The notes under the pieces: generated by a model
Database searches by the model: none
Told to the model about the DNA's origin: nothing
The model's input: only the letters and a program-made list of their open reading frames with translations
Position numbers and translations under genes: made by a program
NCBI GenBank assembly: GCA_020850455.1
Contig: JADZEQ010000009.1
Span: forward strand, 186,001-250,000
Length of the DNA: 64,000 nucleotides
Source of the DNA: Sphingomonadaceae bacterium
Lineage (GTDB): Bacteria > Pseudomonadota > Alphaproteobacteria > Sphingomonadales > Sphingomonadaceae
Direction of reading: 5' to 3'
Shown: piece after piece, positions 1 through 8,973 of the stretch
How positions within the stretch are numbered: position 1 is the first letter of the stretch
Layout of the letters: every line of letters begins with the position of its first letter

Positions 1-264
1 ATGGTGATTGCGTCGGGCCGTTCGTCGCGCCACGTCGCCGCCATGGCCGAAAAAATCGGTGCGCGCATCAAGCAGGAGGGGTTTGGCAACGTCAAAATAG
101 AGGGGCTGCCCAACGCCGATTGGGTGTTGATCGACGCAGGCGATGTCATCGTCCATTTGTTCCGCCCCGAAGTGCGCAGCTTTTACAATCTGGAACGCAT
201 GTGGGGCGGCGAAGGGGCATCGGCAGTCAATGCCAAAACCGCCCCTGCCCCCCCGGCGGACTAG
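1..264 (+). CDS. rsfS: Ribosome silencing factor RsfS (5' end outside window)
   Basis: This is the C-terminal part of RsfS, which binds ribosomal protein L14 on the 50S subunit and blocks subunit joining when translation should slow. The window opens inside the gene: the first ATG is an internal Met, since the family normally has about 35-45 residues before the conserved MVIASGRSSRHV string. The rest of the core is visible (ADWVLIDAGDVIVHLF, then YNLERMWG), followed by a short Ala/Pro-rich tail. The stop is 15 bases before rlmH, the usual partner in bacteria. Identity is firm; the true start cannot be seen. Confidence 0.9.
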   Translation: MVIASGRSSRHVAAMAEKIGARIKQEGFGNVKIEGLPNADWVLIDAGDVIVHLFRPEVRSFYNLERMWGGEGASAVNAKTAPAPPAD

Positions 265-279
265 GCACAAAGCAACGCC

Positions 280-705
280 ATGCGCATCCGCATCCACGCG
301 CGCGGACGCATCGGCCGGGGGCCGGAGGGCGAACTGGTCGAACGCTATAAAAAGCGCATCGGCTGGAAGGTCGAAATTTTCGAACGGGGCGACCATGACC
401 AAAAGCCGATGCCCCCACGGCTGGGCGATGAAAAACGCATCCTGCTCGACGAACGGGGCGATAATCTCGGCTCGGCGCAATTGGCCGCGCGCATCGGCGC
501 ATGGCAGGGCACAGGGGTACGCGACATCAGCTTTGTCATTGGCGGGGCGGATGGATTTAGCGATAGCGAACGCGCTGACGCCGACATGTTGCTCAGCTTT
601 GGTGCGCTAACCTGGCCACATTTATTGGCGCGGGCGATGTTGCTCGAACAAATTTATCGGGTGCAGAGCATTTTGGCCGGCCACCCCTATCATCGGGAGG
701 GGTAG
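280..705 (+). CDS. rlmH: 23S rRNA pseudouridine-1915 N3-methyltransferase RlmH
   Basis: RlmH is the SPOUT-class methyltransferase that methylates N3 of pseudouridine 1915 in helix 69 of 23S rRNA, using S-adenosylmethionine on assembled 70S ribosomes. The 141-residue protein is a little shorter than the E. coli enzyme. The SAM-binding glycine loop FVIGGADGF lies at residues 85-93, and the family tail EQIYRVQSILAGHPYHRE closes the protein. The ATG at 280 follows rsfS by 15 bases, and the stop is 3 bases before the next gene, so rsfS-rlmH-envC look co-transcribed. Confidence 0.95.
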   Translation: MRIRIHARGRIGRGPEGELVERYKKRIGWKVEIFERGDHDQKPMPPRLGDEKRILLDERGDNLGSAQLAARIGAWQGTGVRDISFVIGGADGFSDSERADADMLLSFGALTWPHLLARAMLLEQIYRVQSILAGHPYHREG

Positions 706-708
706 GGG

Positions 709-1935
709 ATGCGCAAGACCCACATATGCCTCCTCAGCGCACCCTTATTTGCCGTTGCGCTCCTCGCCCCGCAAATCGCACTGCCGCAAAATAGCCGCGC
801 CGATAGCGGTGTCGATGGCGGTGTTGATGGCGGTGTTGATGGCGGCATGGACGATGCGGCACTGGCCGCCGCGCGTGCCCGCGCCAGCGAACGGGCAAAT
901 ATCCTGCTGGCACAGGCGGCAGACAGCGATGATCCCGCCGAACGCGACCGGCTGGCGCTCGGCGCGCTGGGCCTGCGCGTCAATGCGGCGGAGGCAGAGG
1001 TTGCGCGCGCCCGGGCGGCCTTGGCGCGAGCAGCCGCTGCCGAGCAGGCGCAATATGCGCGGCTGCGCGCAGAGGAACGCCCGCTGATGCGGCTGACCGC
1101 GCAGTTACAGCGCCTGACCATGCGCCCGCCGATCAGCCTGCTCGCCGCGCCCGGGACGACCAGCGACATCGTCCACCAACGGATGATGATGGCAGCGATT
1201 TTGCCACAGATACGCGCGCGCGCTGCCCGACTGACCGCCGCGATCCAAAGCGCGCGGGCGCTGCGCCAATCGCGCGGCGATGCCTTTGCGCAGCTGGAGG
1301 GGCAGATGGCGGCACTGCAGGGCGCGCGCCGCGAACTTGCCGCCGCATCAACGGCTGGCGCGGGGCGCGGCAATGCCGTCGCAGGCCTTGCCGCTGACCG
1401 CGCGGTGGCGCTCGCACAGGATGCGGAGGATGTTGGCGCATTGGTCAGCGCGTTGGAGGCGGGGTCGGCGCTGTCGGCGCACCTTGCCGCTTATGATGGG
1501 CCGGTGCCGCGCCCGGGCAGCGTGGCGGACGGCCCGCGCCGGGTAGCAAACGGCGGCGGCGCAACCAGCGTGCGCCCCGCCTATATTTTGCCGGCCATCG
1601 GGCGGCTCGAAGTCGGGCTGGGGGAAAATAGCGCCGATGGCAATCGCGCACGCGGGCTGACCATCCGCGTGGCACCGGGCGCACAGATTATCGCGCCGGC
1701 CGCCGGGCGCATCGCCTATGCTGGCAGTTTCCGTTCCTATGGGCGGATCATCATCATCGACCATGGCCATGGCTGGTCGAGCCTGATCACCAATTTGAGC
1801 GCCATCGGCGCGCGCGTCGGCGATGATGTCGAACAGGGCGCGCCGCTCGGCCGCGCGGGGCCGGACAATCCGCGCATCATCGTGGAATTGCGACGCAATG
1901 GCCAGCCGATGGATATTGGCGCACTGGTTAGTTGA
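709..1935 (+). CDS. EnvC-like murein hydrolase activator (degenerate M23/LytM)
   Basis: A 408-residue exported protein with a signal peptide (about residues 1-27), a long Ala/Arg-rich coiled-coil region, and a C-terminal LytM/M23-like domain. This is the layout of EnvC, which activates periplasmic amidases at the division septum. In the last 70 residues the metal-binding HxxxD and HxH signatures of active M23 peptidases are not visible: the segment reads DHGHGWSSLI and then PRIIVELRRNGQPMD. I therefore infer a non-catalytic activator. Residues 35-46 hold a VDGG triplet repeat. It sits between rlmH and the carboxy-terminal protease, a common alphaproteobacterial order. FtsEX, the usual partner, is not in the window. 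Confidence 0.82.
   Translation: MRKTHICLLSAPLFAVALLAPQIALPQNSRADSGVDGGVDGGVDGGMDDAALAAARARASERANILLAQAADSDDPAERDRLALGALGLRVNAAEAEVARARAALARAAAAEQAQYARLRAEERPLMRLTAQLQRLTMRPPISLLAAPGTTSDIVHQRMMMAAILPQIRARAARLTAAIQSARALRQSRGDAFAQLEGQMAALQGARRELAAASTAGAGRGNAVAGLAADRAVALAQDAEDVGALVSALEAGSALSAHLAAYDGPVPRPGSVADGPRRVANGGGATSVRPAYILPAIGRLEVGLGENSADGNRARGLTIRVAPGAQIIAPAAGRIAYAGSFRSYGRIIIIDHGHGWSSLITNLSAIGARVGDDVEQGAPLGRAGPDNPRIIVELRRNGQPMDIGALVS
811..846 (+). repeat. Three tandem 12-bp units encoding Val-Asp-Gly-Gly
   Basis: Three consecutive 12-base units of the form GTYGATGGCGGY encode VDGG-VDGG-VDGG just after the signal peptide of the EnvC-like protein. Units differ by one or two silent bases. 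Multiples of 12 keep the frame, so copy-number changes would only alter the length of a flexible linker. Confidence 0.8.
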
Positions 1936-2040
1936 ACCAGATCAGCGCGCCGACTACAGCCATGGTTAAAGCCCCTAGCCAAGCGCCACAGCGGCGCATA
2001 ATATCCGCCACCGTCGTGCCGACATAAGGGACAGATTCAT

Positions 2041-3429
2041 ATGGTGCAGAAACCCCGCCAATCGGGCCGTCAACTCGGCATGAGCCGCATCGCCCGGCCG
2101 CTGGCGGCGTTGATGTTGGTCGCGTCGGTACCGCTGGCCACCAGCGCGATGGCGGGTGTCGACAATTCAACGCGGGTCGAACTGGGCCGCTTCATGCAGG
2201 CCTTTCAGGAAGTGAAGGCCAATTATGTTGAACCGGTTTCGGACAGCCAGCTGATCGAAGGGGCGATTCAGGGCATGCTGGCCAGCCTCGACCCCCATTC
2301 GGGCTACCTCAATACCGCAGATTTTGCGCAATTGCGCACCACGACCGACGGCGAATATGGCGGGCTGGGCCTGTCGGTGACCTTGGAAGACGGCGCGGTA
2401 AAGGTCGTCGCACCGATGGATGATACGCCTGCTGCCCGCGCGGGGATAAAGGCGGGCGACTATATCACCCATATCGACGGCCAACTGATTGTCGGCTTCT
2501 CGCTCGACGAAGCGGTGGAAAAAATGCGCGGGGCAGCGGGCACACCCATTCGCATGACGGTGGTGCGCCCGGGCCGCGAAGAACCGCTGCAACTGACGCT
2601 GACGCGCGAAGTCATCATCGTCCGGCCGGTGACATGGGAAGTGCAAAATGGCGTTGGCATCCTGCGCCTGTCGAGCTTTTCGGAAAATGCCGCGCGCGAC
2701 ATGGCAGCGGGAATCGCCGGGATTACGCGCCAATTGGGCCACCGCCCGACCGGCTATATTTTGGATTTGCGTTCCAACCCCGGCGGGCTGCTCGACGAGG
2801 CGGTGGCGGTCAGCGACTTGTTCCTGACCGACGGCGAGATCGTGTCGCAGCGTGGCCGCCGCACCAATGATGTCGAACGATTTAATGCGCACGCGGGTGA
2901 CGCGACCGGCGGTTTGCCGATCATCGTCCTCATCGACGCGGGTAGCGCATCGGCCAGCGAAATCGTCGCTGGCGCGCTGCAGGATCAGCATCGCGCAGTC
3001 ATCATGGGCGAAACCAGCTTTGGTAAGGGCAGCGTGCAAACAGTCCTGCCGCTCAGCGAAACCACCGCCTTGCGCCTGACCACCGCGCGCTATTTCACCC
3101 CATCGGGCCGGTCGGTGCAGGAAGGGGGCATTTCGCCCGACATTCGCGTACCGCAATTGTCCGATCCTGATTATCGCAACCGGCCCATCGTGCGGGAGGC
3201 GGATTTGCGCCGCCACCTCGTCAATGAACGCGGGGTCGATAACCGCACGCTGCAGCAGGATGATACAGCCGATCCACGCTTTCAGCAGACCGCCCAGCAA
3301 TTGGAAGCAGCGGGGATCAGCGATTTCCAGATGCATTATGCGCTCGAAACCATGGCGCGGCTGGCGCGTGACCGCATGGCCGCAGGCCGCGCACCGCGCG
3401 CCGTGCCGGCAACCCGGCGCGGGCAATAA
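2041..3429 (+). CDS. ctpA: Carboxy-terminal processing protease, S41 family (CtpA)
   Basis: A 462-residue periplasmic serine protease of the S41 (tail-specific) family, which trims C-termini of envelope proteins. A signal segment lies near residues 18-38. A PDZ domain follows at about 100-175 (GLGLSVTLEDG, then AGIKAGDYITHIDG). The catalytic core has the nucleophile-serine motif GSASASEI at residues 301-308 and the general-base lysine in SFGKGSVQT (Lys329), so the dyad looks intact. The ATG at 2041 is preceded by AAGGGA about nine bases away. An in-frame ATG at 2080 would give a shorter leader. dsbB follows after a few bases. Confidence 0.93.
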   Translation: MVQKPRQSGRQLGMSRIARPLAALMLVASVPLATSAMAGVDNSTRVELGRFMQAFQEVKANYVEPVSDSQLIEGAIQGMLASLDPHSGYLNTADFAQLRTTTDGEYGGLGLSVTLEDGAVKVVAPMDDTPAARAGIKAGDYITHIDGQLIVGFSLDEAVEKMRGAAGTPIRMTVVRPGREEPLQLTLTREVIIVRPVTWEVQNGVGILRLSSFSENAARDMAAGIAGITRQLGHRPTGYILDLRSNPGGLLDEAVAVSDLFLTDGEIVSQRGRRTNDVERFNAHAGDATGGLPIIVLIDAGSASASEIVAGALQDQHRAVIMGETSFGKGSVQTVLPLSETTALRLTTARYFTPSGRSVQEGGISPDIRVPQLSDPDYRNRPIVREADLRRHLVNERGVDNRTLQQDDTADPRFQQTAQQLEAAGISDFQMHYALETMARLARDRMAAGRAPRAVPATRRGQ

Positions 3430-3438
3430 GGCGCGTTG

Positions 3439-3900
3439 ATGATGCTGCGTGCCCGCTTGCTTGCCCTGCTGCTGCCATCCGCACTGATTGGTGGTGCGTT
3501 AATCAGCCAATATGGCTTTGGCCTCCACCCCTGCGAAATGTGCCATTGGCAGCGCTGGCCGCACTATGCCGCGATGCTGGTCGCGCTGGCTGCACTGATG
3601 CTCGGCAACCGGCCGGGCGGGCGGGCGATGCTCTGGCTCGCCATCTTGCTGATTGCGACGAGCGGGGCGATCGGCATTTTCCACGCCGGCGTCGAATATC
3701 ATTGGTGGCAGGGGCTGACGACCTGCACATCGAACGGCCCGATGACGATGGACGATCTGCTCGGCCAGCCGCTGGTGCGGTGCGACGTTGCCCAATGGCA
3801 GATTTTCGGCATTTCGCTCGCCGGGTTTAACGCGATATTTTCGTTGGGCGGCGCGGCGCTAATCGGCTGGCTGGCATGCCGCGAGGGGCGCAGCGCATAA
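3439..3900 (+). CDS. Disulfide bond formation protein DsbB family
   Basis: A small 153-residue inner-membrane protein with four predicted membrane helices that reoxidises a DsbA-type thiol oxidase and passes electrons to quinone. Two cysteine pairs are present: CEMC at residues 32-35 in the first periplasmic loop, and Cys96 with Cys115 in the second loop. The start is chosen at the ATG at 3439 because AAGG lies eight bases upstream. TTG 3436 and ATG 3442 are alternatives. Its stop overlaps the coq7 start by one base (TAATG). Coupling a quinone-using enzyme to a ubiquinone biosynthesis gene is suggestive but may only be tight packing. Confidence 0.88.
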   Translation: MMLRARLLALLLPSALIGGALISQYGFGLHPCEMCHWQRWPHYAAMLVALAALMLGNRPGGRAMLWLAILLIATSGAIGIFHAGVEYHWWQGLTTCTSNGPMTMDDLLGQPLVRCDVAQWQIFGISLAGFNAIFSLGGAALIGWLACREGRSA

Positions 3901-4430
3901 TGCGCCGCCGCGCCATCCCCCCATCGCGCATCGCCGCAATGTTGCGCGTCGATCAGGCGGGGGAATATGGCGCCAAGCGCATCTATGCCGGGCAATTGGC
4001 GATGCTCGGCCCCAATGGCCCGCATGCCGATGCCATTGCCCATATGGCAGCGCAGGAACAGGTGCACCTCGATTGGTTTGATAGGGAGGTGGCGGCGCGC
4101 GGCGTGCGCCCAACATTGCTCCAGCCATTTTGGCATGTTGCGGGATTTGCGCTCGGCGCGGCGACGGCGGCCATCGGGCCAAAGGCGGCGATGGCATGTA
4201 CGGCGGCGGTCGAAACCGAAATTGACCGTCATTATAGCGCGCAGTTGGACGTTCTGGGCGATGATGAACCCCGGCTGGCCGACGCCATCACCCGCTTTCG
4301 GGCAGAGGAATTGGAACATAAGGCCAGCGCCATCGAAGCGGGCGCAGAACAGACGCCCGGCTATCCACTTTTGTCCGCAGCGATCCGCGCCGGTTGCCGT
4401 TTGGCGATAAGGCTTGCCAGCCGTATTTAG
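3900..4430 (+). CDS. coq7: Demethoxyubiquinone hydroxylase Coq7
   Basis: Coq7 hydroxylates demethoxyubiquinone at C6 using a carboxylate-bridged di-iron centre, the penultimate step of ubiquinone synthesis. The 176-residue protein has all expected ligands: Glu22 (QAGEYGAKR), Glu53 and His56 (QEQVHLDW), Glu105 (VETEIDRH), and the EELEH motif with Glu137/His140. The start ATG shares its A with the dsbB stop, giving a TAATG junction. An upstream in-frame ATG at 3876 lies inside dsbB and is less likely. The enzyme is membrane-associated by family knowledge. Confidence 0.93.
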   Translation: MRRRAIPPSRIAAMLRVDQAGEYGAKRIYAGQLAMLGPNGPHADAIAHMAAQEQVHLDWFDREVAARGVRPTLLQPFWHVAGFALGAATAAIGPKAAMACTAAVETEIDRHYSAQLDVLGDDEPRLADAITRFRAEELEHKASAIEAGAEQTPGYPLLSAAIRAGCRLAIRLASRI

Positions 4431-4475
4431 GCGGTTCATCGGGGCGAAAGCCCGCCCGGCGCAAAAAGGAAACCT

Positions 4476-5147
4476 ATGTTGCACCCAGCCCGTTCGCTTC
4501 GCTTTTTGATGCCGCTTGGTATCGCGCTCGCCACCCCCGCCTTTGGCCAAGATGCCGGGCCGGACGGCGCGACTGCATCTGCACCTGCGCCCGACCCGGC
4601 GGCAGAGGCGGATGCGGCGGCGCTGCGCATCAATCAGGTCAGCGTTTATGGGGATGATGCCTGCCCGGAGGGACAGGGCGATGAAATTGTCGTCTGCCGC
4701 CGCTATGGGGAGGATGAACGCTATCGCATCCCGCAGGAATTGCGCACCAACCCCAATGACACCAGCCGCGAAAGCTGGACGGCGCGGGTGATTGCGCTCG
4801 AACGCGTCGGGCGCACCGGCACCGACAGCTGCTCACCAACCGGCGGCGGCGGGATGACCGGCTGCACCCAGCAACTGATAAATAATTATATCGCCGAACG
4901 CCGCGCCAGCCGTAATGGCGATTGGGAAGATGCCGTTGCCGCTGCGCGGCGGGAACGGATGGACGGCTTTGATGCAGAGGCCCGCGCGATCGAAGAACAA
5001 GTGACGCGCGATGAGCAAGCGCGTGTCGCGCGTGAAGCGGCGGCGGAAAATGCGCCCACCGGCGGCGCGGCGGCACCCGGTCAACCGGTTACCAACCCCG
5101 AAGCTGAACCTTTGCCCACCCCGCCGAGCAGCCGCACACCGGGGTAA
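4476..5147 (+). CDS. Secreted protein of unknown function, sphingomonad type
   Basis: A 223-residue exported protein with a signal peptide ending about ATPAFG-QD. The middle has CPEGQGDEIVVC followed by RRYGEDERYRIPQELR, a motif I associate with small secreted proteins common in sphingomonads; no function is known to me. A second cysteine pair (DSCSPTGGGGMTGC) could form a disulfide. The C-terminal third is charged, probably helical (RRERMDGFDAEARAIEEQV), and ends in a Pro-rich tail. It stands alone: 45 bases after coq7 and facing a convergent gene. A small GGGC-GAAA-GCCC hairpin lies just upstream at about 4441-4455. Confidence 0.7.
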   Translation: MLHPARSLRFLMPLGIALATPAFGQDAGPDGATASAPAPDPAAEADAAALRINQVSVYGDDACPEGQGDEIVVCRRYGEDERYRIPQELRTNPNDTSRESWTARVIALERVGRTGTDSCSPTGGGGMTGCTQQLINNYIAERRASRNGDWEDAVAAARRERMDGFDAEARAIEEQVTRDEQARVAREAAAENAPTGGAAAPGQPVTNPEAEPLPTPPSSRTPG

Positions 5148-5158
5148 GGGGGCGCGCC

Positions 5159-5187
5159 AAAATATTGCCCCGCTCAGGGGGCGGGGC
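5159..5187 (-). terminator. Rho-independent terminator of the DUF885 gene
   Basis: On the minus strand a GCCCCGC/GCGGGGC 7-bp stem (5167-5173 with 5181-5187) with a 7-base loop is followed by AATATTTT. The loop contains the stop codon of the DUF885 gene, so the terminator overlaps the end of that reading frame. Confidence 0.65.
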
Positions 5188-6982
5188 GCGCCTGTTCCGC
5201 CGCAATCCAATCACGGATCTGCATTTCCAAAACGTCGAGCGGGACAGAGCCTTGCCCCAGCACCGCATGGTGGAAACGGCGCACGTCAAAGCGTGTGCCC
5301 AGCGCCTGTTCAGCCTCATGCCGCAATGCCAAAATGCGTAATTCGCCGATTTTATAGCCCAGCGCCTGCCCCGGCCAGCTGATGTAACGGTTCACTTCGG
5401 CATCGATATTGGCGTCGGACAGTGCGCTATTGTCACGCATAAAGGCGACCGCGCGCGCCTTGTCCCAGTTCAGCGCGTGGATGCCGGTATCGACGACCAA
5501 GCGGCAGGCCCGCCACATTTCATAGGACAGTCGGCCCATATTGGTTTCGGGGCTGTCATACATGCCCATTTCGATGCCCAAATGCTCCGAATATAGCCCC
5601 CACCCCTCTGTAAAGGCGGTAAATCCGGTGAAATTGCGCCGCCACATCGGGATGCTCAATTCCTGTTGCAGCGCGATCTGCAAATGGTGGCCGGGCACCG
5701 ATTCATGGAGGCTGAGCGCAGGGATTTCCCATAGCGGCCGCTGGTCGAGCTTGGAGGTGTTGACATAATAGGTGCCGGCAATCCCCGCCGCCATATTGCC
5801 GCCGGAATAATAAGCCGTCGTCGTCTGTTCGGCGGTTTCGGCGGGAATTTCGCGAATGGTATAGGGGGTACGCGGCAACAGGTTGAAATAGCGCGGCAAC
5901 AGCCCGTCGATCCGCCGGGTGATACGCGCGGTGCGGCGCATCAATTCCTCTGGATCGCTGACGAAATTGGCCGGATTGGCGCGCATGGCGGCAATCATCG
6001 CCGCGCGGTCGGCATAGCCCGATGCGCGGGCCAGTGTTTCCATCTCGGCACGGATGCGCGCGACTTCGGACAGCCCCAAATCATGCACCTGCTGCGGGGT
6101 CATGTTGGTGGTGGTTTCCTGCCCAACGCGAAACGCATAATAAGCCGCGCCGCCCGGCTCTGCCGATACGCTGTCGCTCGCCGCGCAATGGGGCAGATAT
6201 TCATCGACAAAAAAGCGGTTCAGCTTGTCAAAGGCGGGGTTAATCCTGCTGGTGATGATGTCGCGCGCCTCAGCCTGCATGGCCGCCCAATCCGCCGCAT
6301 GCATGTCCACCGGACGCGCGCGGGTAAAGGGTTCATAGAGGCGCGATTGGGTGGGGTCGGTGGCAATCAGCCCGGTGATGGAGCGCGAAAAATTGCCCAG
6401 TACCGAACAGGGCAGGACGTAACCGCCCGCCACCGCTTGGCGGGTAATATCGATCGAAACATCATTGACACGCGGAAATTGCGCAATCCGCGTCAAATAG
6501 CTGCGATAATCGCGCATATTGGCAAAGGGCAGGTTTTCCGCCATGCCGGCAAAGCCCTGATGCCAGCTATAATAAGTGGAAAATAGCATCATCCGCTGGC
6601 CAAAGCGGTTCCCCTCCACCTGCGCCGACAATTGCCGATGCAAAATCGCCTGGTTGGTGCGCGTTGCGGCATTGAGCCCGCTCGCTGGAATGGCATCCAG
6701 CCGCGCCATCAGCGCCGCCGCCTCTGCCGCGCGCCGGTCCATCGCCGCGATCGATGGGTCAGAAACCTGATCATCCCATGTCCGGACACCCAGTGCCGTC
6801 GCATATTCGGGACTTTCGCGCAGCAACCATTGTTCATAATCATGTTCAACCGCCGCATAATCCTCCTGCGGGCCGGCGATGGCCGCACTCGGCACCAACA
6901 TGGCGCTGCTGAGCAGTGCGAGCGCCACAAATTTGCCCCCCCATTTCGCCGAACAAACTTCCTTATGCATGGTGCGACGCAT
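5174..6982 (-). CDS. DUF885 family putative metallopeptidase, exported
   Basis: A roughly 600-residue protein of the DUF885 family, thought to be zinc-dependent carboxypeptidase-like hydrolases. An HExxH-like signature appears as HESVPGHHLQ around residue 424, with downstream EGWGLYSEHLG matching the third-ligand region. After the start MRRTMHKEV a hydrophobic signal segment (FVALALLSSAMLVPSAAIAG) suggests export. The ATG at 6982 has GGGGAAGA directly upstream but very close; the ATG at 6970 is an equally possible start. Upstream in-frame ATGs to 7099 would bury the signal peptide and are rejected. Substrate unknown. It is monocistronic with its own terminator. Confidence 0.82.
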   Translation of the reverse strand: MRRTMHKEVCSAKWGGKFVALALLSSAMLVPSAAIAGPQEDYAAVEHDYEQWLLRESPEYATALGVRTWDDQVSDPSIAAMDRRAAEAAALMARLDAIPASGLNAATRTNQAILHRQLSAQVEGNRFGQRMMLFSTYYSWHQGFAGMAENLPFANMRDYRSYLTRIAQFPRVNDVSIDITRQAVAGGYVLPCSVLGNFSRSITGLIATDPTQSRLYEPFTRARPVDMHAADWAAMQAEARDIITSRINPAFDKLNRFFVDEYLPHCAASDSVSAEPGGAAYYAFRVGQETTTNMTPQQVHDLGLSEVARIRAEMETLARASGYADRAAMIAAMRANPANFVSDPEELMRRTARITRRIDGLLPRYFNLLPRTPYTIREIPAETAEQTTTAYYSGGNMAAGIAGTYYVNTSKLDQRPLWEIPALSLHESVPGHHLQIALQQELSIPMWRRNFTGFTAFTEGWGLYSEHLGIEMGMYDSPETNMGRLSYEMWRACRLVVDTGIHALNWDKARAVAFMRDNSALSDANIDAEVNRYISWPGQALGYKIGELRILALRHEAEQALGTRFDVRRFHHAVLGQGSVPLDVLEMQIRDWIAAEQARPAP

Positions 6983-7195
6983 ATCTTCCCCCCAGACCAA
7001 CAGCGAACCCGCGCGATTGCTCGGCTCGACATATCGCCCGCCTTCGACGTTTACGCCTGTAATCCCAAATGATGAATCGATGAAACGTGCCATATGCACG
7101 ATGAACAGAAGCGGCGCATCCGCCGCTCAAATTGACGCTAGGGAAAGCCTGTGGATTCAATATGTTTTCGTCCATTTCCCGGTGAGGGGGGATTT

Positions 7196-7594
7196 ATGGC
7201 GTCCATGTTTGACGATGCTGCGCACAGTGCAACGCTGCAATATAAGGGCAGGCTAGAACGCGCCCCGGCGCTGGCGCGCGCAATGTCGATACACGCCGCA
7301 CTGGCCCTGCTCACCTTTGCCGCGCTGCAAATTGCGGGCGTTGTTCTGCTCGCCAACCGGCCGGGCGGGGCGGTTTTACCCTTTGTCGCGCTGGTTGCGC
7401 TCCTCCTCCTCGCCATTCCCTTTGCGCGGCGGATTGAACGGCGCTGGCGTCGCCTGTCGGACAATGCCTTGCCCTGCGCGGCGCTCCACACATGTTTTCG
7501 TCGTGATCGCTGGAATCTGTGGCGCGCCGCACTCGCCGTCCCGCCGTTGTGGCTGGCGAGCTATGCGGTGGTTGCCCGCGCTGCCGGACTATAA
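7196..7594 (+). CDS. Small membrane protein of unknown function
   Basis: A 132-residue protein I do not recognise. After a 30-residue polar N-terminus come two closely spaced membrane helices (about residues 30-75), an Arg-rich cytoplasmic stretch (RRIERRWRRLSD), and a third hydrophobic segment near the C-terminus. The start at 7196 is chosen for the strong GTGAGGGGGG upstream. It is transcribed away from the DUF885 gene and ends one base before the convergent CoA-transferase. A 7-bp hairpin (7110-7127) lies in the divergent region. No catalytic motif is visible. Confidence 0.6.
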   Translation: MASMFDDAAHSATLQYKGRLERAPALARAMSIHAALALLTFAALQIAGVVLLANRPGGAVLPFVALVALLLLAIPFARRIERRWRRLSDNALPCAALHTCFRRDRWNLWRAALAVPPLWLASYAVVARAAGL

Positions 7595-7595
7595 T

Positions 7596-8867
7596 CTACA
7601 ACGTCGCTGACGTTTCGGCCCACGCCGCACTTAACCCTGCACGATCATCGGGATGCGCGATGGCAATAAGCCGCGCCGCACGTTCGCCATGCCCCATATG
7701 GCGAAGGTCCGCGATGCCAAATTCGCTGACCACTATATCGACCGCGCCGCGCCCCAGCGTGACCGGCCCTGCCCCCGCGCCCGGCGCAACGATGCGCGGC
7801 GTCACCCCGGCGCGTGCGGGGAGCGCGATGATCGACAATCCGCCCGCGCTGGCCCGCGCGCCGCGCGCAAAATCGGCCAGACCGCCGGGGCCGGACGCCA
7901 ACCCCTTTGGCCCGACTTCGCTGTAAATCTGCCCCCATAAATCGACGCTCATCGCCCCGTTGATCGCGCAAAATTGTGGAATGGCGGCGATGGTCGCAAA
8001 CCCGTGGGTTTCGCTGACCCCGCAAAAATGAAATTGGTCGAGCGCCGCTGCAATCTTTGCATAAAGCGCGGGGCTGCCAACCGCGAGACCGGTGGTAATC
8101 GCACGCCCACTGGCCAGCGCGCCTGCGTCGATCAGCGACAGCACACCATCGCCGATCAGCCCGCTATATATGCGCAAATCGCGCTTGGTGGTCAGCGCGG
8201 CCAATATCGCACCGGGCAATTTGCCAATCCCTGTCTGGATGCACGCCCCGTCGGGGATGATGCGCGCCACATGGGCGGCGATGGCGCTGGCCACCGGATC
8301 ATCGCCTGCCGCTTCGGCCGGGGAAAAGAGCGGCACCGCCCCCTCTACCACCGCATGGAGCGCGCCATAGGGAATATGCGCGCCGTGGGTGCGCGGCATG
8401 GCGGGGTTGATATGCGCGATGCGCAAGGGGATTTGCGGCCAGATTTCTGCCAGAAAATCCTGCGCTATGCCAAAGCTGCATTGCCCATCGGCATCGGGTG
8501 GGGTCAGCATCATCAAGGCGGCATCGATCCGCCCGTCCGCCAAATGACGCCATATGTCGCTGTAACCAATGGGCAGAAAATCGACATGTCCTGCCGCCAC
8601 GCCCCGCCGCAATGCTGGCGTCAAAAAAAAGGCCTGTTGGCGCGCGCCATGGGGCAGATAGGGCGCGTCATTGATGCCGGGCAGCAGCGCGCCGGTAAAG
8701 TGGAGCGGCGGCAGCGCCGTCCCCGCCTCTGCCATTGCCGCCAGCCACCATGGCGATTCGCCCGCCCCGCCCTGCACCAGCACGCGCGCGCCGCGCGGCA
8801 ACAGGCGGGAAAGCGCATCGCCCAGCGTCGAACGATGCAATATTTCGGGGTGGGTAAGGCCAGCCAT
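7596..8867 (-). CDS. Acetyl-CoA hydrolase/CoA-transferase family protein
   Basis: A 423-residue protein of the acetyl-CoA hydrolase / 4-hydroxybutyrate CoA-transferase family, which moves CoA between carboxylic acids through a glutamyl-CoA thioester. Visible family features are the C-terminal block AINGAMSVDLWGQIYSE, and DIVVSEFGIADLRHMGHGER near the end. The substrate cannot be told from sequence. The ATG at 8867 (MAGLTHPEIL) is preferred; the frame is open further upstream but would run through the divergent hydrolase gene. It is convergent with a membrane-protein gene, with a one-base gap. Confidence 0.83.
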   Translation of the reverse strand: MAGLTHPEILHRSTLGDALSRLLPRGARVLVQGGAGESPWWLAAMAEAGTALPPLHFTGALLPGINDAPYLPHGARQQAFFLTPALRRGVAAGHVDFLPIGYSDIWRHLADGRIDAALMMLTPPDADGQCSFGIAQDFLAEIWPQIPLRIAHINPAMPRTHGAHIPYGALHAVVEGAVPLFSPAEAAGDDPVASAIAAHVARIIPDGACIQTGIGKLPGAILAALTTKRDLRIYSGLIGDGVLSLIDAGALASGRAITTGLAVGSPALYAKIAAALDQFHFCGVSETHGFATIAAIPQFCAINGAMSVDLWGQIYSEVGPKGLASGPGGLADFARGARASAGGLSIIALPARAGVTPRIVAPGAGAGPVTLGRGAVDIVVSEFGIADLRHMGHGERAARLIAIAHPDDRAGLSAAWAETSATL

Positions 8868-8973
8868 TGCCGCTGCGATAGGCGGGTGGACGGGCGAAGG
8901 CCAGCCTTGACGTATGTACGCCAAGCCTTTGTTCGCGCTTGCACAATGGGGGCAGCGCCGCCATGGCAGGGGG

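Noticed and set aside
2167-3426. Long open frame antisense to ctpA (about 419 codons)
   Set aside because: GC-rich shadow of a well-supported gene; composition lacks any recognisable domain. Similar shadows occur antisense to edd, tamB, the DinG helicase and cysI.
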